Assembly: GCF_963583255.1 (NCBI RefSeq)
Contig: NC_084803.1
Span: 27,874,428-27,938,427, forward strand
Source of the DNA: Pyrus communis
Lineage: Eukaryota; Streptophyta; Magnoliopsida; Rosales; Rosaceae
Length of the DNA stretch: 64,000 nucleotides
Direction: 5' to 3'
The notes under the pieces were generated by a model that was not told the origin of the DNA, made no database searches, and saw only the letters and a program-made list of their open reading frames with translations. Numbering within the stretch: the first letter of the stretch is position 1; every line of letters starts with the position of its first letter. Of this stretch, positions 45,900-59,119 are shown piece after piece. The position numbers were made by a program, and so were the translations under genes.

Positions 45900-48800
45900 A
45901 TAACCCCTAGTGATCGAAGAACAATCTAGGATACAAATCCCTCATTCGATCTTCTGTCTCCCATGTAGCTTCCTCGACTGAACGATTCCTCCACAAAACT
46001 TTCACCAATTACACTGTCTTAATTCTCAATACATTCTTTTTCCAATCCAAAATCGTCCTTGGTTCCTCAACCAGTCTAATCCGGATTAATTCTCAATAGT
46101 TGCACCGGAAATCCATGTGACGAATCTGCCACCTAGTGACAACGCATCGAAATATAATACATTATGCACCTTAGCAAATTCTGAAGACATCACCACTTGT
46201 ATGCAACTTCATCGATTCCTTTAGTGGTCAAAAACGGTCTGATGTGTTTAAGACTTATTTTGTCTCCTTTCCAAATCTCACTATTTCTTTTCGTGATGAA
46301 ATTTCTAAAAATGTTAAATCATGAAACACATCATGCTCTTACAATAACTCTGGAAGTAATTCAAGCAACTTCACCTACTCTTCGATGATCACATAAAGTC
46401 CGAGGTACTTAGGACTTAATTTGCTTTCCTTTCCAAGCCGTATCATACTTTTCTAAAGTGAAAACTTCAAAATTATAAGATCATCTACGTTAAACACTCG
46501 ATTAGTGACATGTTCAACTATTAATCTCTTTTGCCATTCCTGGCTACTCTCAGGTTAAACTTAATCACTTGAATACTTTGAGAAGACTCACCCATAGTTT
46601 CAGGGCCTACCAAAACTCTTTCGTGATCGAATCTTCTCTATCCAGAAGTATTTCTTCCACAAATCAACAAAAATCGACACATTTCACGGTCCTTATGGCG
46701 TTACTTTGGAAACTGTGCAACCAACATACTTAAGAAACTCAGCAGTTCCGTAACCCAAATCTCTTCTCCATAAAACTTATAAGTACTGTAGTACTGTGGT
46801 TGTTACTCAACACTGGAGTAAATGTACTAACTTGGTACATTGATCAACTATCACCTCAAGTTCAATCATAACCATCCTATTCTCGAACTCAGCAATCTTT
46901 CTTTTTCCCTTCTTTCTTTGCCTTGGTTAATTCTTAATTTTCTTCGTTAACCATTTGAGTCTTGAGTACGACCTTACTAAAAAGACTTAACTTGAAAATT
47001 AGCAATTACAACTTCTTCTCAAACTTCCATTCTCAACTTTACTTCAATTGATTTCCAATCCACAAGAAGACAATCTTGGCAAGCGTGCCAGACATTAATT
47101 CTTACCACAGTCTTTTCACCAAGTGCATCAGCTAGAACAATTTTACGATCACCCTGGTCGTACAATCATGTTCATTAAACAATTCAATCCACCTTCCCTG
47201 CCTTATATCAAAATCCTTCCAAGTAATGGATATTGGAGACTTTTTGGATTCGTAAAAATCTTGCATTCTTACCAAATATAATGTCTTCATAACTTCACAG
47301 CAAGGATGATAATCATGACTTCCAAATCACCAGTAGGGTAATTCATTTCATGAGGTTCCTTTTGTCGTGAAACGTATGTAATCACCCTAACATTTGCATC
47401 AACATGCATCCAATACCATTCAAGAAATATCACTAAAATTTTATGATTACCACTATCTTCTGGGAGTACTAAAATACGTGCATGAGTGAGGAATACTTCA
47501 ATTGTTGAAACCTTTACTCATAATTATCATCCCACTCAAACTTAACCTCTTTTCTCGTCAATGGCAAGGCAATGACTGAAAAAATCTTTCACGAACCGTC
47601 CATGATAGCTTGTTAAGCTAGGATAACTCTGAATCCCAATCACGATTCGTGGTTGTTCTAAATTCTCAATTTCTGCTACCTTTTAAGAATTCACTTGAAT
47701 ACCTGAAGCAGATATAACATATCTTAGAATGCCACTTGATTCATTTAACTTTAGCATTTGCTAAACTTAGCATACAACCAACGTTCTAACAATCTTTACT
47801 TCACCGACTTAATATGTTTACATGCTCTGCTCTGGCTCAGAATGTACCAGAATATCGTCCATGAAAATGATAACAATTTATCAAGGCATTCCTGGAATAC
47901 TTCATCCATCAACTTATGGAACAGCATGAGTATCCGCATAGCATCACCAAAATTTATAAAGACTATAACAAGTCCAGAAAACAATCTTAGGATCAACGTC
48001 GCTCAAAATCTTCAATTGGTAATGGACAGACCTCAAGTCGATCTTTGAAATTACACAAATACCTCTGAGCTGATTCATTAAACATCAGTACACCATCATG
48101 GATAACGGTTCTCAATCGTTACCCGATTCCATGGTCTATAAGCAAAACACAACCTTTACGTCCATTTTCTTTCTCACCAATACACTGGGGTTCCCCCAAC
48201 GTAATGTACTAGGTTGAATAAAAACTTTTATCAACCAATTTCCAATTCTCTTAGTTCAAAAGGCAACATTCTATAATATATGGTTTGTACCTGGAGACAC
48301 ATCCATAGTGAACTCTACATCTTTAACTGGCGGCAATCCAGGTAAATTCTCAGGGAAAATGTCAAGTAAATGTTTGACTACTCCCACTTCTTCCACGCTA
48401 CTAGAAGTGACATCATTTAGCACCACATGAGATAAGTATCCTTGGCAGCCTTTTGATAATAATCTCTTTGCTCTCACAGCATAAATAACGGTCTGCCTCA
48501 CTCCACTTTGCATACTTACAAAAGTAATCTCTAGTCATCCAGACCGATGGAAAATAACATATAATCCAGTCAACATTCAGCTATAAACATAGCTCATACT
48601 CTTTCATTCTAATCAACTCAGCCCTCGGCTGCATATATAACTCATAATTAACTCATCGTATCATGTATATCTTGCATACATTCAGTACCACCTCGCGTGG
48701 TCTGCAACTCATCACTGTATATAACATAATATGCTCTAGAATAACATCGAAATCCACAATCTAATGGAACAAAAGTAGCTAGCAACAATACATACTCTAC

Positions 48801-50085
48801 TAATACTGAGCACTCTGAATAGTACGATACTAACATAGAATAACCTATCGGTTTACTTGCTTAACGAATCCACGAATAAGTTATTAATATTACGGTCTGC
48901 AGCCCGCAATACTGATAAATCATCGTTGTCTCGATAAGTAAGCAACAACTCTCGAGGGTGTAATATTACTATTTTGCCACTCATTAGGAAATACATATAC
49001 ACGTCTCAACCGCGTTTAATTACTACTTTCTAGGCAATAACATTAATAACGTAAAATTTCTACATTATTAACAAATAGACTCTAGCTAAGTCATTAAGAA
49101 TAATTATCGTACCCCTAATCAAATCCAAATAATTCTGAGTATCTTGCAGTGATGTGTAGTTAACACATCCCTGGGCTTGTTGTTGTCTCCCACAACCTCT
49201 ATTAGTGTAAATACTTCTTTCATGTACACCACGACCTAACTGACCATAATTAATAGATCCAGGAACTTGCTGGATCGGCGCCAGTTGTGGCAAAGAAGAC
49301 TGCTAGGGCTTCTGTTGGCTTTGGACATAATTTGCAGTTCTATGTCCCATCTATCCACTTGTAAAGCGTCCAATGCTTTCTTGCCTACATTCTCAAAGGT
49401 GTCCATTATTGTACCTACAGCACAAAGGTACATTTCCTTTACCAAAATCACCTTGTCTCTGAGATCTGGGATTACCAATACATCTATCACTTCGCTTCTG
49501 GTCAATGGCATTAAAACCTTTGCCAAAAGAACTAGAATTAGCTTCACTTCTTTTGAAGTTCCGAATCTTTTTATATTCTTGATATGACGAATCATTAACT
49601 TTATCGTCCTCTTTTGATTAACATTCTTTTATCATTCTTCTTTACTCTCGCTGAACATGTTCTCAGAGTCCTTAAGGCTCAACAACATCTTGTATACTCC
49701 TGATAAGAATTACAATGGATAGTGGTCACCCAAAATACCATTGCCTTATGCCACCCAGCCTAAAACAATATAACACTTCAATCAAAATAGTAGCAATATT
49801 CAAATGGGACGAGGCAAGTCTGAGAACTTTCTATAATACTCATTGATCGTCAGCTTTCCTTTGACTTGCATAATCTAAAACATCTTTTCCCATTGGTTAA
49901 TCCATCACTTTGCTCCCTCAGGTTCATCATTTCATAAGGTGATTCAAATTCAACTCATAACCCATCTTAAAATGTCCCTTTTAGATAATATACTGAATCA
50001 CCAAAATAATAATAGTTTCCCCCTAACAGCTAAATCAAGGAGACTAAATTCCTCTAACTACGTGGTTTGCTACGAGGCGGTGTAG
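45900..50085 (-). pseudogene. Element B gag-pol, heavily decayed
   Basis: Fragments align in order with A and C. Integrase tail near 45900-46060, RNase H near 47100-47420, RT near 47560-48240 (the box reads FMDDILV around 47860-47880), a linker frame 48271-48513 ([20 protein letters not shown]), zinc-knuckle region near 49300-49400 and gag near 49600-50085. The gag start codon seen in A and C (MPPRR) reads ACA here. There are many stops, indels and two inserted segments (about 48560-48745 and 48840-49080) not found in A or C. No enzyme can be made. Confidence 0.8.
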
Positions 50086-50135
50086 TTCTGACAGAATTCA
50101 CTAGAACTTCTCAAGATGTCCAAGATTGAAACTAG

Positions 50136-50147
50136 GCTCTGATACCA
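50136..50147 (-). promoter_or_regulatory. Primer binding site of element B
   Basis: Minus strand TGGTATCAGAGC, intact, two bases from the LTR. Together with the intact PPT and LTRs it explains how a coding-dead element could still be copied. Confidence 0.85.
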
Positions 50148-50149
50148 AC

Positions 50150-52277
50150 TGACACACCCCGTCCCGAAGGAGGGCATGCTGGCCGACACGTGAGAGTGAC
50201 GTAACCATTTTCACAGTTCGGAAGCTTTAAAATATACAACTTCTAAAATGAAACACCCGAGGTGAGTCCTTATTTGGTCCATTCTGTCAGAACACCGTTG
50301 AACTTCCTCGTAGTCACCACACCTTTGCATTTCCTTAAACCTGGAGGGGCGCAAAACAAAATTGAGTGGGTCAGCAAAACGAACGTATTCAAAACCTTCT
50401 TTTCTCTTTTGCATATACTAACCCCTCGCTGTAAAACAAGTATAGTTTCCCAGAAAATAACATATATACGTATGTATAGATATGCCAGTCATGCTCAAAG
50501 ATATATCATTCATGCTCATAAATATGCCATTCATGCTCGAGAATATGCCACAACGGAAACTCATAATCAAATGTAAGTGCTCAAGCGTAATTCACATCAA
50601 TAACATATAATCTGGCAGCCGGGAGTCACCTAACGTGACTTGTACAGCTGCAGATAGAGCTCCAATCTCAACTCAATATCTGAATCTGCACACAAGTCGG
50701 AACCACCTAACGTGGTCTGTACGACAGGCTGGGTGTAATATATATATGCTCTAGTGCTACGATCACGTGAAGCTGTGCGATAAATCGCGGGTCACCTACA
50801 AGTCGGAACCACCTAATGTGGTCTGTACGACAGGCTTGCACCTAACTTGGATCCAAGGCGAGCATGCGGTGCTGGTGAACATACACGTGAAGGCTGTGCC
50901 CTGGCCTCGGGCGGGAGCACTAACACCGGGGGTGCAGATTATGAGCTCTCTAATCCTCTCAAACTACTACTGCATAACAACATGAATACCACTTACCTGG
51001 CACTTACCTGTGCGTCCACAGCACCAATACACATATATAAATGTATGCCACTACTAATGCATGTGATGATAGTATTTCAATCATAACTTACCTGGGCCTC
51101 CTCAGCACCATGCAACAGTATGCATAATTATGGTAATGCACATATTAAAATATGATGCATATATGACAGGATAATTAATTCGTATTTCTTTTAAAATACG
51201 TTTCTGGGAAATACGTCAAGCATACGTATATATATATATATACTGAAAAATAACTGCCCACTCACTGATCACATCGACGTCTCGTAGGTCCCTGAACCTC
51301 CCCTAGCTTGGTTACATTCTTCCTCTGTATAATTTTCACCTATACAAAAAGTAACCAAATTGACGTTATTTAACGCACATACACCAAACATTCGTCCATA
51401 ACTTTCTCATACGTTGCTCAATTTGGGTGTATGAATATACCACGGTGATCTACACGACGTCACGAACGTGTGACAATTTTCAGAACTCAATTTGGAGCTC
51501 TCACGCGCCCCCACGCGCACTGTTCACGCGCTGCCCACGCGCGCGTCTTCTTCCTCGCGTCGCCGGACTGGTTTCGCTGGCGGTGGGTGTTTTGCCGGAA
51601 TTTCTGGGTAAACTTTAAAGTGTCATAACTTCTTCATTTCTTAACCATTTTCGACGTACTATATATCAAATTGAAGGTATTGACGAGACGAACACATCCA
51701 TACCTGCCTCGACCCCTAACTCGCCGTGGATTCGCCGGAAAACCCCTCGAAAGCTCCGGCCAACTTTGACCACGATGATCCCGACGTCCAAACTTCTCCA
51801 ACGAAGTACTCCGAGGCTCCTTGGGACCTCACTAACACATCTACAAGCTTCAAAAGTCCAAAAACTAACTAGATTAATCTTGCATGAACAGTACTCGAAT
51901 CGGCCAAAGTCGAAACGACGTGAAAACGAATGATTTCTTACCTGAAAATGGTATGGTTGCACTCGTACGAGCTTCACGAGTTCGATGGTGTCCTTAGTTC
52001 CTTCGATCCATCAAGGTTTGGGTGATTTGGGTGTCGTCCGTACGTTTTCAAAAGGAAGAAGAAGAAAAGGGAGCTCGGGAGAGAAATAGAGAGAAGTGAC
52101 AGAAAAGAGACAGAGAGAGAGGAAAAGAGGGAGGGAATCCCGGGAGAGAAAGAGAGTGTATGAGTGTGTGTGGTCCTACAACACCACACAACACAAAACT
52201 ACACGTAAAGTAACGAACTAGGGGTAAAATTGTAATTTCAAATGTACGTTTCGATATTTCCGGGACGGGATGTCACA
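50150..52277 (-). repeat. Right (5') LTR of element B
   Basis: 2128 bp, near twin of 43684-45850. Hairpin units at 50625-50648, 50702-50725 and 50808-50831. Open frames repeated in both LTRs of B are simple copies of non-coding sequence. Confidence 0.92.
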
Positions 52278-54296
52278 ATACGAATTCTACGAAACTAATT
52301 TCAACGATCTAACCTTCAAACTTGTTTGTATATGCTTTGAGATCGCATTAGCAAAAAATCACAAAAACCAAACATTCAGAGATCAAGTAACGGGACAAAA
52401 CTTTTCGACGGTTAGCAACAAAAAATCATGATTTAATGATTATTTTAACTCCAATTTTAATCATTTTTACAGCTACACTCCTTGACTCTATATGAATATA
52501 ATGAATGAAATCGATCTTCAATTTAAAATATTTACACTAGTGGATACCACAAAATCTTATTTTATACTTAATAAAAGTATGAATAAACTCTTAAATGTTA
52601 ATGAATCTATTGTTTTGATGAGATACGCATTTTATGAAACTAGTTTCAACAATCCAACCGTCAAACATGTTTGTATATACTTCGAGATCTCATACGCCAA
52701 AAAATTGAAAAAAAAACAAACATTCAAAGATCAAGTAACGGGACAAAACTTTTCAACGGTTATAAACGAAAAATTACGATTTAACAGTTATTTTAACTCC
52801 GATTTTGGTGATTTTTTACAACTACACTTTTGACCCTATATGAATACAATGAATGAATTCAATCTTCAATTTAAAATATTTACACTAGTGGATACCACAA
52901 AATCTTATGTTATACTTAATGAAAATATAAATAAACTCTAACTGTTAGTGAATCTATCATTTTGATGGGATACGCATTCTATGAAACTAATTTCAATGAT
53001 CCAACCATCAAACTTGTTTGTATATGCTTCCTAATCGCATACGCCAAAAATCGTAAAAAACAAACATTTAGAGATCAAGTAACGGGACAAAACTTTTCTA
53101 CGGTTATCAACGAAAAGTCACGATTTAACGGTTATTTTAACTCCGATTTCAATGATTTTTTACAACTACACTCATTGACCCTATACGAATACAATGAATG
53201 AACTCGATCTTCAATTTAAAATATTTACACTAGTGGATGCCACAAAATATTATGTCATACTTAATGAAAGTATGAATAAACTTTTAAGTGTTAGTGAATC
53301 TATTGTTTTGATGCGATTCGCATTCTACGAAACTAGTTTCAACGATCTAACCGTCAAACATGTTTGTATATGCTTCGAGATCACATACGCCAAAAATTGC
53401 AATAAACAAACATTCAGAGATCAAGTAACGGGACAAAACTTTTCGACGGTTATCAACGAAAAATCACAATTTAATGGTTATTTTAACTCTGATTTTGATG
53501 GTTTTTTACAACTACACTCCTTGACCCTATATGAATACAATGAATGAACTCGATCTTCAATTTAAAAGATTTACACTAGTGGATACCACAAAATCTTATG
53601 TTATACTTAATGAAAGTATGAATAAACTCTTAAGCGTTAATGAATCTATCGTTTTGATGGGATACGCATTCTATCAAAATAATTTCAACGATCCAACCGT
53701 CAAAATTTTTTGTATATGCTTCAAGATCGCATATGCTAAAAATTGCAAAAAACAAACATTCAGAGATCAAGTAATGGGACAAAACTTTTCGACGGTTATC
53801 AACAAAATATCATAATTTAACGGTTATTTTAACTCCAATTTTGATGATTTTTTTACAGCTACACTCCTTGACCCTATATGAATGCAATGAATGAACTCGA
53901 TCTTCAATTTAAAATATTTACACTAATGGATACCACAAAATCTTATGTTATACTTAATGAAAGTATGAATAAACTTGCAAGTGTTAGTGAATCTATTGTT
54001 TTGATGGGATACGCATTCTACGAAACTAGTTTTAACAATCCAACCGTCAAACATGTTTGTATATATTTTGAGATTGCATACACCAAAAATTGTAAAAAAT
54101 AAATATTCAGAGATCAAGTAACGGGACAAAACTTTTCGACGGTTATCAATGAAAAATCATGATTTAACGGTTATTTTAATTCCGATTTTGATGATTTTTT
54201 ACAGCTACACTCCTTGACCCTATATGAATACAATGAATGAATTCGATCTTCAATTTAAAATATTCACACTAGTGGATACCACAAAATCTTATGTCA
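52278..54296. repeat. 346-bp tandem array in element H
   Basis: About 5.8 units with period 346-347 (landmark TTTTGATGGGATACGCATTC at about 52612, 52961, 53306, 53652, 53999). The left arm before B also ends TTGATGGGATACG, so B split the first unit. Each unit has an open frame of about 113-117 codons where undamaged (52492-52833, 53194-53547), starting at ATGAATGAACTCGATC of one unit and stopping just inside the next. Units 2, 4 and 5 carry stops. No protein family was recognised. Confidence 0.88.
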
Positions 54297-54768
54297 TGAT
54301 GATCGATGAAAATTGAGGATTTTGTAAAAGGAATAACATGCAAGCTTTGAGTTCCATTGGCAAGGTTTAAACTTTTGAGAAAGGCTTCACAGCCTTGAAA
54401 ACAAAAACTCTTTCATTTTGCATATCCTTGCACATTTAATATTTTGTAATAGACTAGTAGTGTATGGATGTTTGTTTATTAGGCTCTTATTTTCGAGTGT
54501 AGATGTTGTACTTAAACGACAAATGTGTTTTAATATTTTGAAGTAATATTTATGTGGCAATGTGTGGTATGTGCAAATTTAAGAAAAAAAAAAATATTTT
54601 TCTTAACGTGTCATAACGGATCGGGTCACTTTACCTGTTGGGTAAAGTGACCTGACCTGTTAAGGATCCGTTAAGATAACGGGTGTGACACGACACGACC
54701 CGTTAAGATAACATGTGTTACATGAAAATGACACGAACACGACAGACATAATCCGTTTGCTAGGCCTA
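54297..54768. other. Right arm of element H
   Basis: Unique sequence followed by the subterminal CCCGTTAAGATAAC / GACACGAC repeats and the inverted terminal end at 54768. No gene seen. Confidence 0.6.
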
Positions 54769-54776
54769 GCCAGGAG

Positions 54777-55255
54777 GTATTGTTTCACCTTAATCTCCGC
54801 ATCATTGCAAATTGGAGGATCTGACGGTTTTGATGGTGCTCCAAGATGTGGGTCTCTGCCCGGTATCAAAGGTCGATCTTAGCAGTGCCACAAGGTAAAA
54901 AATGTTGTCATCGGGCGTCACCCTAGCTTTGATTAGTTAATTTCTGCTACAATCAAGCTTTAATGAGGTAGTGGCATACTTGTAATTAAAATAAAATTTA
55001 TTTCTAAATGGAATTGGTCGATAGAATGGGGTTTCTGTTAGGGGTATTGGCTGGATTTATTTTTTTTTATATATATTTTTTATTTTGCATGTGGGCTTCT
55101 TTCTAGTGGGCTTTAGTTTTTATCCTTATTATATTGTATTTTGTCATTTTTATTAAATTTTAAATTCTTTACATTAAATAAAATTATTAGATGGTTTTTT
55201 GTTAAAATAAACTTAGCTCAAGTTTTTTTTATCAGAACTCTCAATTTATTATGCC
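54777..55255. other. Unassigned AT-rich sequence
   Basis: Right flank of H. T-rich between 55045 and 55240. No gene seen. Confidence 0.4.
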
Positions 55256-55440
55256 TTTTGCCTTTATTTATATTAATAAGGAAAATAAAAACATTCTTCC
55301 TAAGTACTAAAAACACTAATATCGTTTGTTAAAAAAAAAAATACAAACACTAAGATCTTCTATATTTCACAAGATTCATATACATAATCTACTTAGCATT
55401 TACACAGTCATATATTTTTTGCAATTACAACAAATTGAAC
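55256..55440 (-). repeat. Copia-like LTR fragment, second copy
   Basis: Shares AGATTCATATACATAATC, TACTTAGCATTTACACA and flanking order with 12480-12639. Older or more diverged than that copy. Confidence 0.4.
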
Positions 55441-56247
55441 ACACTTTCTTAATACATTTTTCCACCTGATTTGCTATATGGTGGCATTAAGTTTTTATTT
55501 TCACCGTTGAATTTAGTGGCATGACCGTACGATTTTAATGGAGGAAGAACCCTCCTGGATGGTTTATTGGGTTCAGGCTAGTGTAACTGTAAGCCCTACC
55601 ATTTTTTCCCTGAGAATAAATGTTTGTTCACAGTAATTTGGTTTCTATGCTAATGATTGAATGAAATGAATGTCATATTGTCATTCATAAAAAAACTCAC
55701 CTAACAATTTCTGCCATAATATAAAAATAAAACAGGTGTGAGATGCTGGGTTGTCCTCGACGTGGCTTTAGGCCAGTGAGTGCTGGGCTCCTCCAATTGC
55801 TGCACCTGCTTGGGCCTCAACTGCCAGTGCAGCACTGTGGGCTTGAATATGGGCTGGCTGCCTTATGGCACGGGCTTGGGTATGCTGCTACGAGGTGGCC
55901 TGCTCACCGTGGGCAATGGGCTCATCGAGAGTTGCTGTCGTGGCTGCTACCATGGTTGTTGTCACAGTGGTGCCTCGTGGGGGTGGTGTCGCTCCACTCA
56001 TTATTGTGTTGAGCCTCGTAAATCGGCGTGGTCCAAATTATTGAATGTTGGAAGTTCCATTCGTTGTGGTTTTCAAATTTCTAGTCATCGTACTTTTCTT
56101 TTACGTTTTATCAAAGAATTTTTATAAACAAAAATTCCAAGAATAAGAACGTACGAAAAATCTACAAATAAACAAGAAAACGACAAATCTTGAATGCAAA
56201 GTCTTCTTCGAGCGTGTGAATCAAGACTCTCAACGAAAGCACCAATT
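55441..56247 (-). other. Possible internal 5' region of a minus-strand LTR element
   Basis: To the right is an LTR (56248-56863). On the minus strand the GC-rich part 55743-55960 reads MVAATTATLDEPIAHGEQAT, stop, then an Ala/Gln/His-rich stretch, which could be a worn gag start. The plus-strand frames over the same bases are probably shadows. Weak. Confidence 0.3.
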
Positions 56248-56863
56248 TGTGGATGCAAATTTCCGCTTTCTTCTTCTTGGACGAAAATGCACTTGCAAAA
56301 CAATTAACACCTAAGATCAAGGCCAAGAGCCTCATGCTCCCATGATGAATAAGGGGGTTTTGGCCGAACAATCTCCGATGCCAAAGTTAGAATTTGAGGG
56401 AAAAGTGTTTAGAGAAATCTAGAGAATTTTAGAAGAGAATTGGACTTAGGTTTTTGGAGAGAATGAGGCTATATATAGGGGTGTAGCCGGTCCTATTTGG
56501 AGAAATGGGGACTGGGCACTTATGGTGATTTTTGGCTTTAATTGGAAGATATTATGTAAAATAATATTTTACAATCAATTAGAAAATTAATCAATTAATT
56601 TAGGAATTTGATCAATTAATTTTGGTAATTAATCCCAATTTGAAATGGATAATTGGAAGTTACCTTGTGGGTGAGGATTTGATGAGGAGTGATGAGAAGG
56701 TTTAAAAGAATACCATTTCGATCACTTTTGACGTTGATTGAGCCATTATTGTCTACTGCTTGTGCGTGGGAGTTCCGGTGTGCTTCAAGGGTAATTTTGT
56801 TTTTTTACCCAAAGATCCACGTGTCGCCTCCATATTTTTCTTGATTTTTTTTGCTCCACAACA
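56248..56863 (-). repeat. LTR of an unclassified minus-strand element
   Basis: Minus strand starts TGTTGTGGAGCAAA and ends GCATCCACA (616 bp), with TATA box CTATATATAG (complement of 56469-56478) and a leader. It is followed inward by AATTGGTGCTTTCGTTGAGAG, which looks like a primer-site region. The partner LTR was not found; no direct repeat flanks it, so it is not a simple solo LTR. Confidence 0.45.
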
Positions 56864-57277
56864 AGAATAGTAGATTGCAACTCATTCAACATAATTGAAC
56901 TAAAAATTTAGCATAATTCCAAGTAATTCCTATCAAGCTAATTAGTAAAAATAAATAAATAAATAACTAAATCGCACAATGCATGTCTTACAATAAAAAA
57001 AAAAAAAAAAACATGAATCCAGCTTGAACCGCTCAATTCCTATGAGTTGAGATTCCAAATTTAAATTAAGAACAGTAAGCAATTCAAAAAAAATAATTTA
57101 CAACTACCTTTATGTGCTTTTGCAATTCTAATGAAATGCATTTTTAATTTACTCTCGTAGTCTTCTTGAAAACCACAAGACTATAGGGGTTGCCGTTTTC
57201 AAAATTCGAACTTAAAATATCTCACTTACATATAAAAGGGAATACAACTAGAGTGTAGAATTAAGTGACATTAAAAC
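56864..57277. other. AT-rich spacer, nothing recognised
   Basis: Contains an A run at about 56995-57011. AAAAC at 57273-57277 should be the target duplication of element C; its partner lies beyond the window. Confidence 0.4.
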
Positions 57278-59119
57278 TGACACACCCTGATCGAGATCAG
57301 GGCATGCTGGCTGTCACGTGAGAGTGACGTAACCATGTGCACTGTGCGGAAGCTAAGAAATAATAATAATAGTACGAATAAATACAAACCTAGCTATACA
57401 CAAAGTAAATGATAAACATGTGCAAGCGTAAATGTGATAAATAATATTCAGAGTATAAAAGACCTAGTGCAGTTAGGGGAACAAACACTAAATAAACACA
57501 CCCAAAGGTGGTCCTACACTGGTGATAATCTGTCAGTTATGCCGAGAATCCAATGGGGAGTCACCAAAAGTGTTATCCAAACTAGAACTTGGAGGGGGCG
57601 CAAAACAGAAAGTGTGAGTGGGCAAAAACAAAGTTTTTCAAATCATTTCAATATCAAAAGTACTAACCCCTCGCTGTAAAACCTGTATAGCTTCCCAGAA
57701 AATAGAATATGCACATATATACATAAACATGCTCAGAAATATGCCTTGTCGAATGTTTCTAAACAAATGCAAGTACTCAGGTAATGTCAATCAATGCCAC
57801 ATAATCTGTCAGTCGGAGTCACCTAACGTGACCTGTACGGCTGAATCTAGAGCTCAAATCGCCAACTCACTAACTATACTTGCACACAAGTCGGAACCAC
57901 CTAAAGTGGTCTGTACGACATGACTGGGTGTAAATAAATATGCTCAAGTGCTACGATCACGTGAAGACTGGGCGAATAATTGCGGGTCACCTACGAGTCG
58001 GAACCACCTATAGTGGTCTGTACGATAGGACTGTGCACCTAACTTAGATCCAAGATGAGCGTGTGGTGCAGGAAATGAACATCACGTGAAGGACTGTACC
58101 CTACTCTGGGCGGAAGCACTAACACCGAGGGTGCAGGTTATGAGCTCTCTATGCATCGCAAATCACTACTAAACATAAAAATAAACCATAACTTACCTGA
58201 CACTTACCTATGCGTCCGCAGCACCAAACATATATATATGCAACTAATAATGCATAATTAAACGGGCAAACATAATGCATGGCATATAAAACATATAGCC
58301 GCTTTATTTCACTTTCTAGGAAAAACACAAGTATATAGGTATATACGGAAAACCAAAAGCCCACTCACTGGTATGTAGAAGGGTCGTAACCCCCTTGCCT
58401 CGAGTGACTGCGCTCGTCCTCGGGATAGGTCTCACCTATATGCGAAACAACTATACAAACGTTAATTTTACAGCACATAACCAACATTACGAAATAACTT
58501 CTCATACAATGCCCAAATGGGGTGTATGAATACACCAACTTGATCTACTCAACCTCACGAACATCCCCATATTTTTAAAATAATTTTCTGACACCGCCCG
58601 CGTCGGGCAAGGCACGGCCACACGCGTCGCCCATGCGCATGCACGCGCCTGGCACACTGACGGCATCAATTAACACCGTCAGGAATATTCCGTTAAGTCT
58701 AACAGATTCCATTAACACCGTTAGGAATATTCCGTCGTCTTCTCTGGCCAAACTCCGGCGTCATTGCCGTCTTCGAAAAACCGGGAAAATTTCCAAACTT
58801 CTTATCTCACTCATTTTTCACCCAAATTTCACGAAATTGGTACCAAAATGAAGCTTACAACTAGAGGAACAAATCCTTACCACTTTCAAGCACTAAAACC
58901 AACAGAATCTCGCCGAGAAACTCCACCAAATTCGGCCAAATCTACAACTCACGATCCCGACGTCCAAAACCTTCAAACGAACTACCTCGAGGCTCCTAAG
59001 GACCTTACCAAGCTTCCTACAAGCTTGAAATTCCCAAAAACACATGAATTTACGTGTGCATGAACAGTACCCCGAATTGAGCATCTCGGGTTCGACGTGA
59101 AAATGAAGGTTCCCTTACC
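57278..59119 (-). repeat. Left (3') LTR of element C, truncated
   Basis: Matches 62154-63995 throughout, from TGACACACC to CCCTTACC, then breaks at TGAA (59120-59123). The missing part corresponds to the promoter-side ~325 bases kept in A's left LTR. Confidence 0.9.
57818..58026. promoter_or_regulatory. Tekay LTR hairpin units, copy C left (three)
   Basis: 57818-57841 GTCAC CTAAC GTGAC CTGTACGGC; 57896-57919 ACCAC CTAAA GTGGT CTGTACGAC; 58003-58026 ACCAC CTATA GTGGT CTGTACGAT. Confidence 0.6.

Larger units (their letters stand above)
43684..52277 (-). mobile_element. Complete Tekay-type element B
   Basis: LTRs 43684-45850 and 50150-52277, PPT 45851-45864, primer site 50136-50147, flanked by ATACG (43679-43683 and 52278-52282). 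It sits inside the tandem array of H. The two LTRs differ by about ten scattered bases by eye plus a TA-repeat length change, so insertion is recent. The interior is related to A and C but badly decayed. Confidence 0.92.
43273..54768. mobile_element. hAT-type element H with tandem array, split by element B
   Basis: Left end TAGGCCTGACAATTC, right end (reverse) TAGGCCTAGCAAACG, an imperfect inverted repeat (10 of first 12). Flanks GCTGGGAG (43265-43272) and GCCAGGAG (54769-54776) match at 6 of 8 bases. Subterminal GACACGACACGACC-like repeats occur at both ends (43312-43330, 54685-54702). Without B it is about 2.9 kb: a short left arm, the 346-bp tandem array and a right arm. No transposase seen. 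Confidence 0.75.

Noticed and set aside
52492..54102. Five similar 74-117-codon frames as a tandem gene family
   Set aside because: They follow the 346-bp repeat, several units have stops, and no protein motif is seen; treated as a tandem repeat.
52278..54296. CRISPR-like array
   Set aside because: Units are contiguous 346-bp repeats without spacers, in a plant genome.
55743..56127. Plus-strand frames as a Leu/Trp-rich protein
   Set aside because: Two overlapping frames over the same bases, and the LTR to the right points to a minus-strand element.
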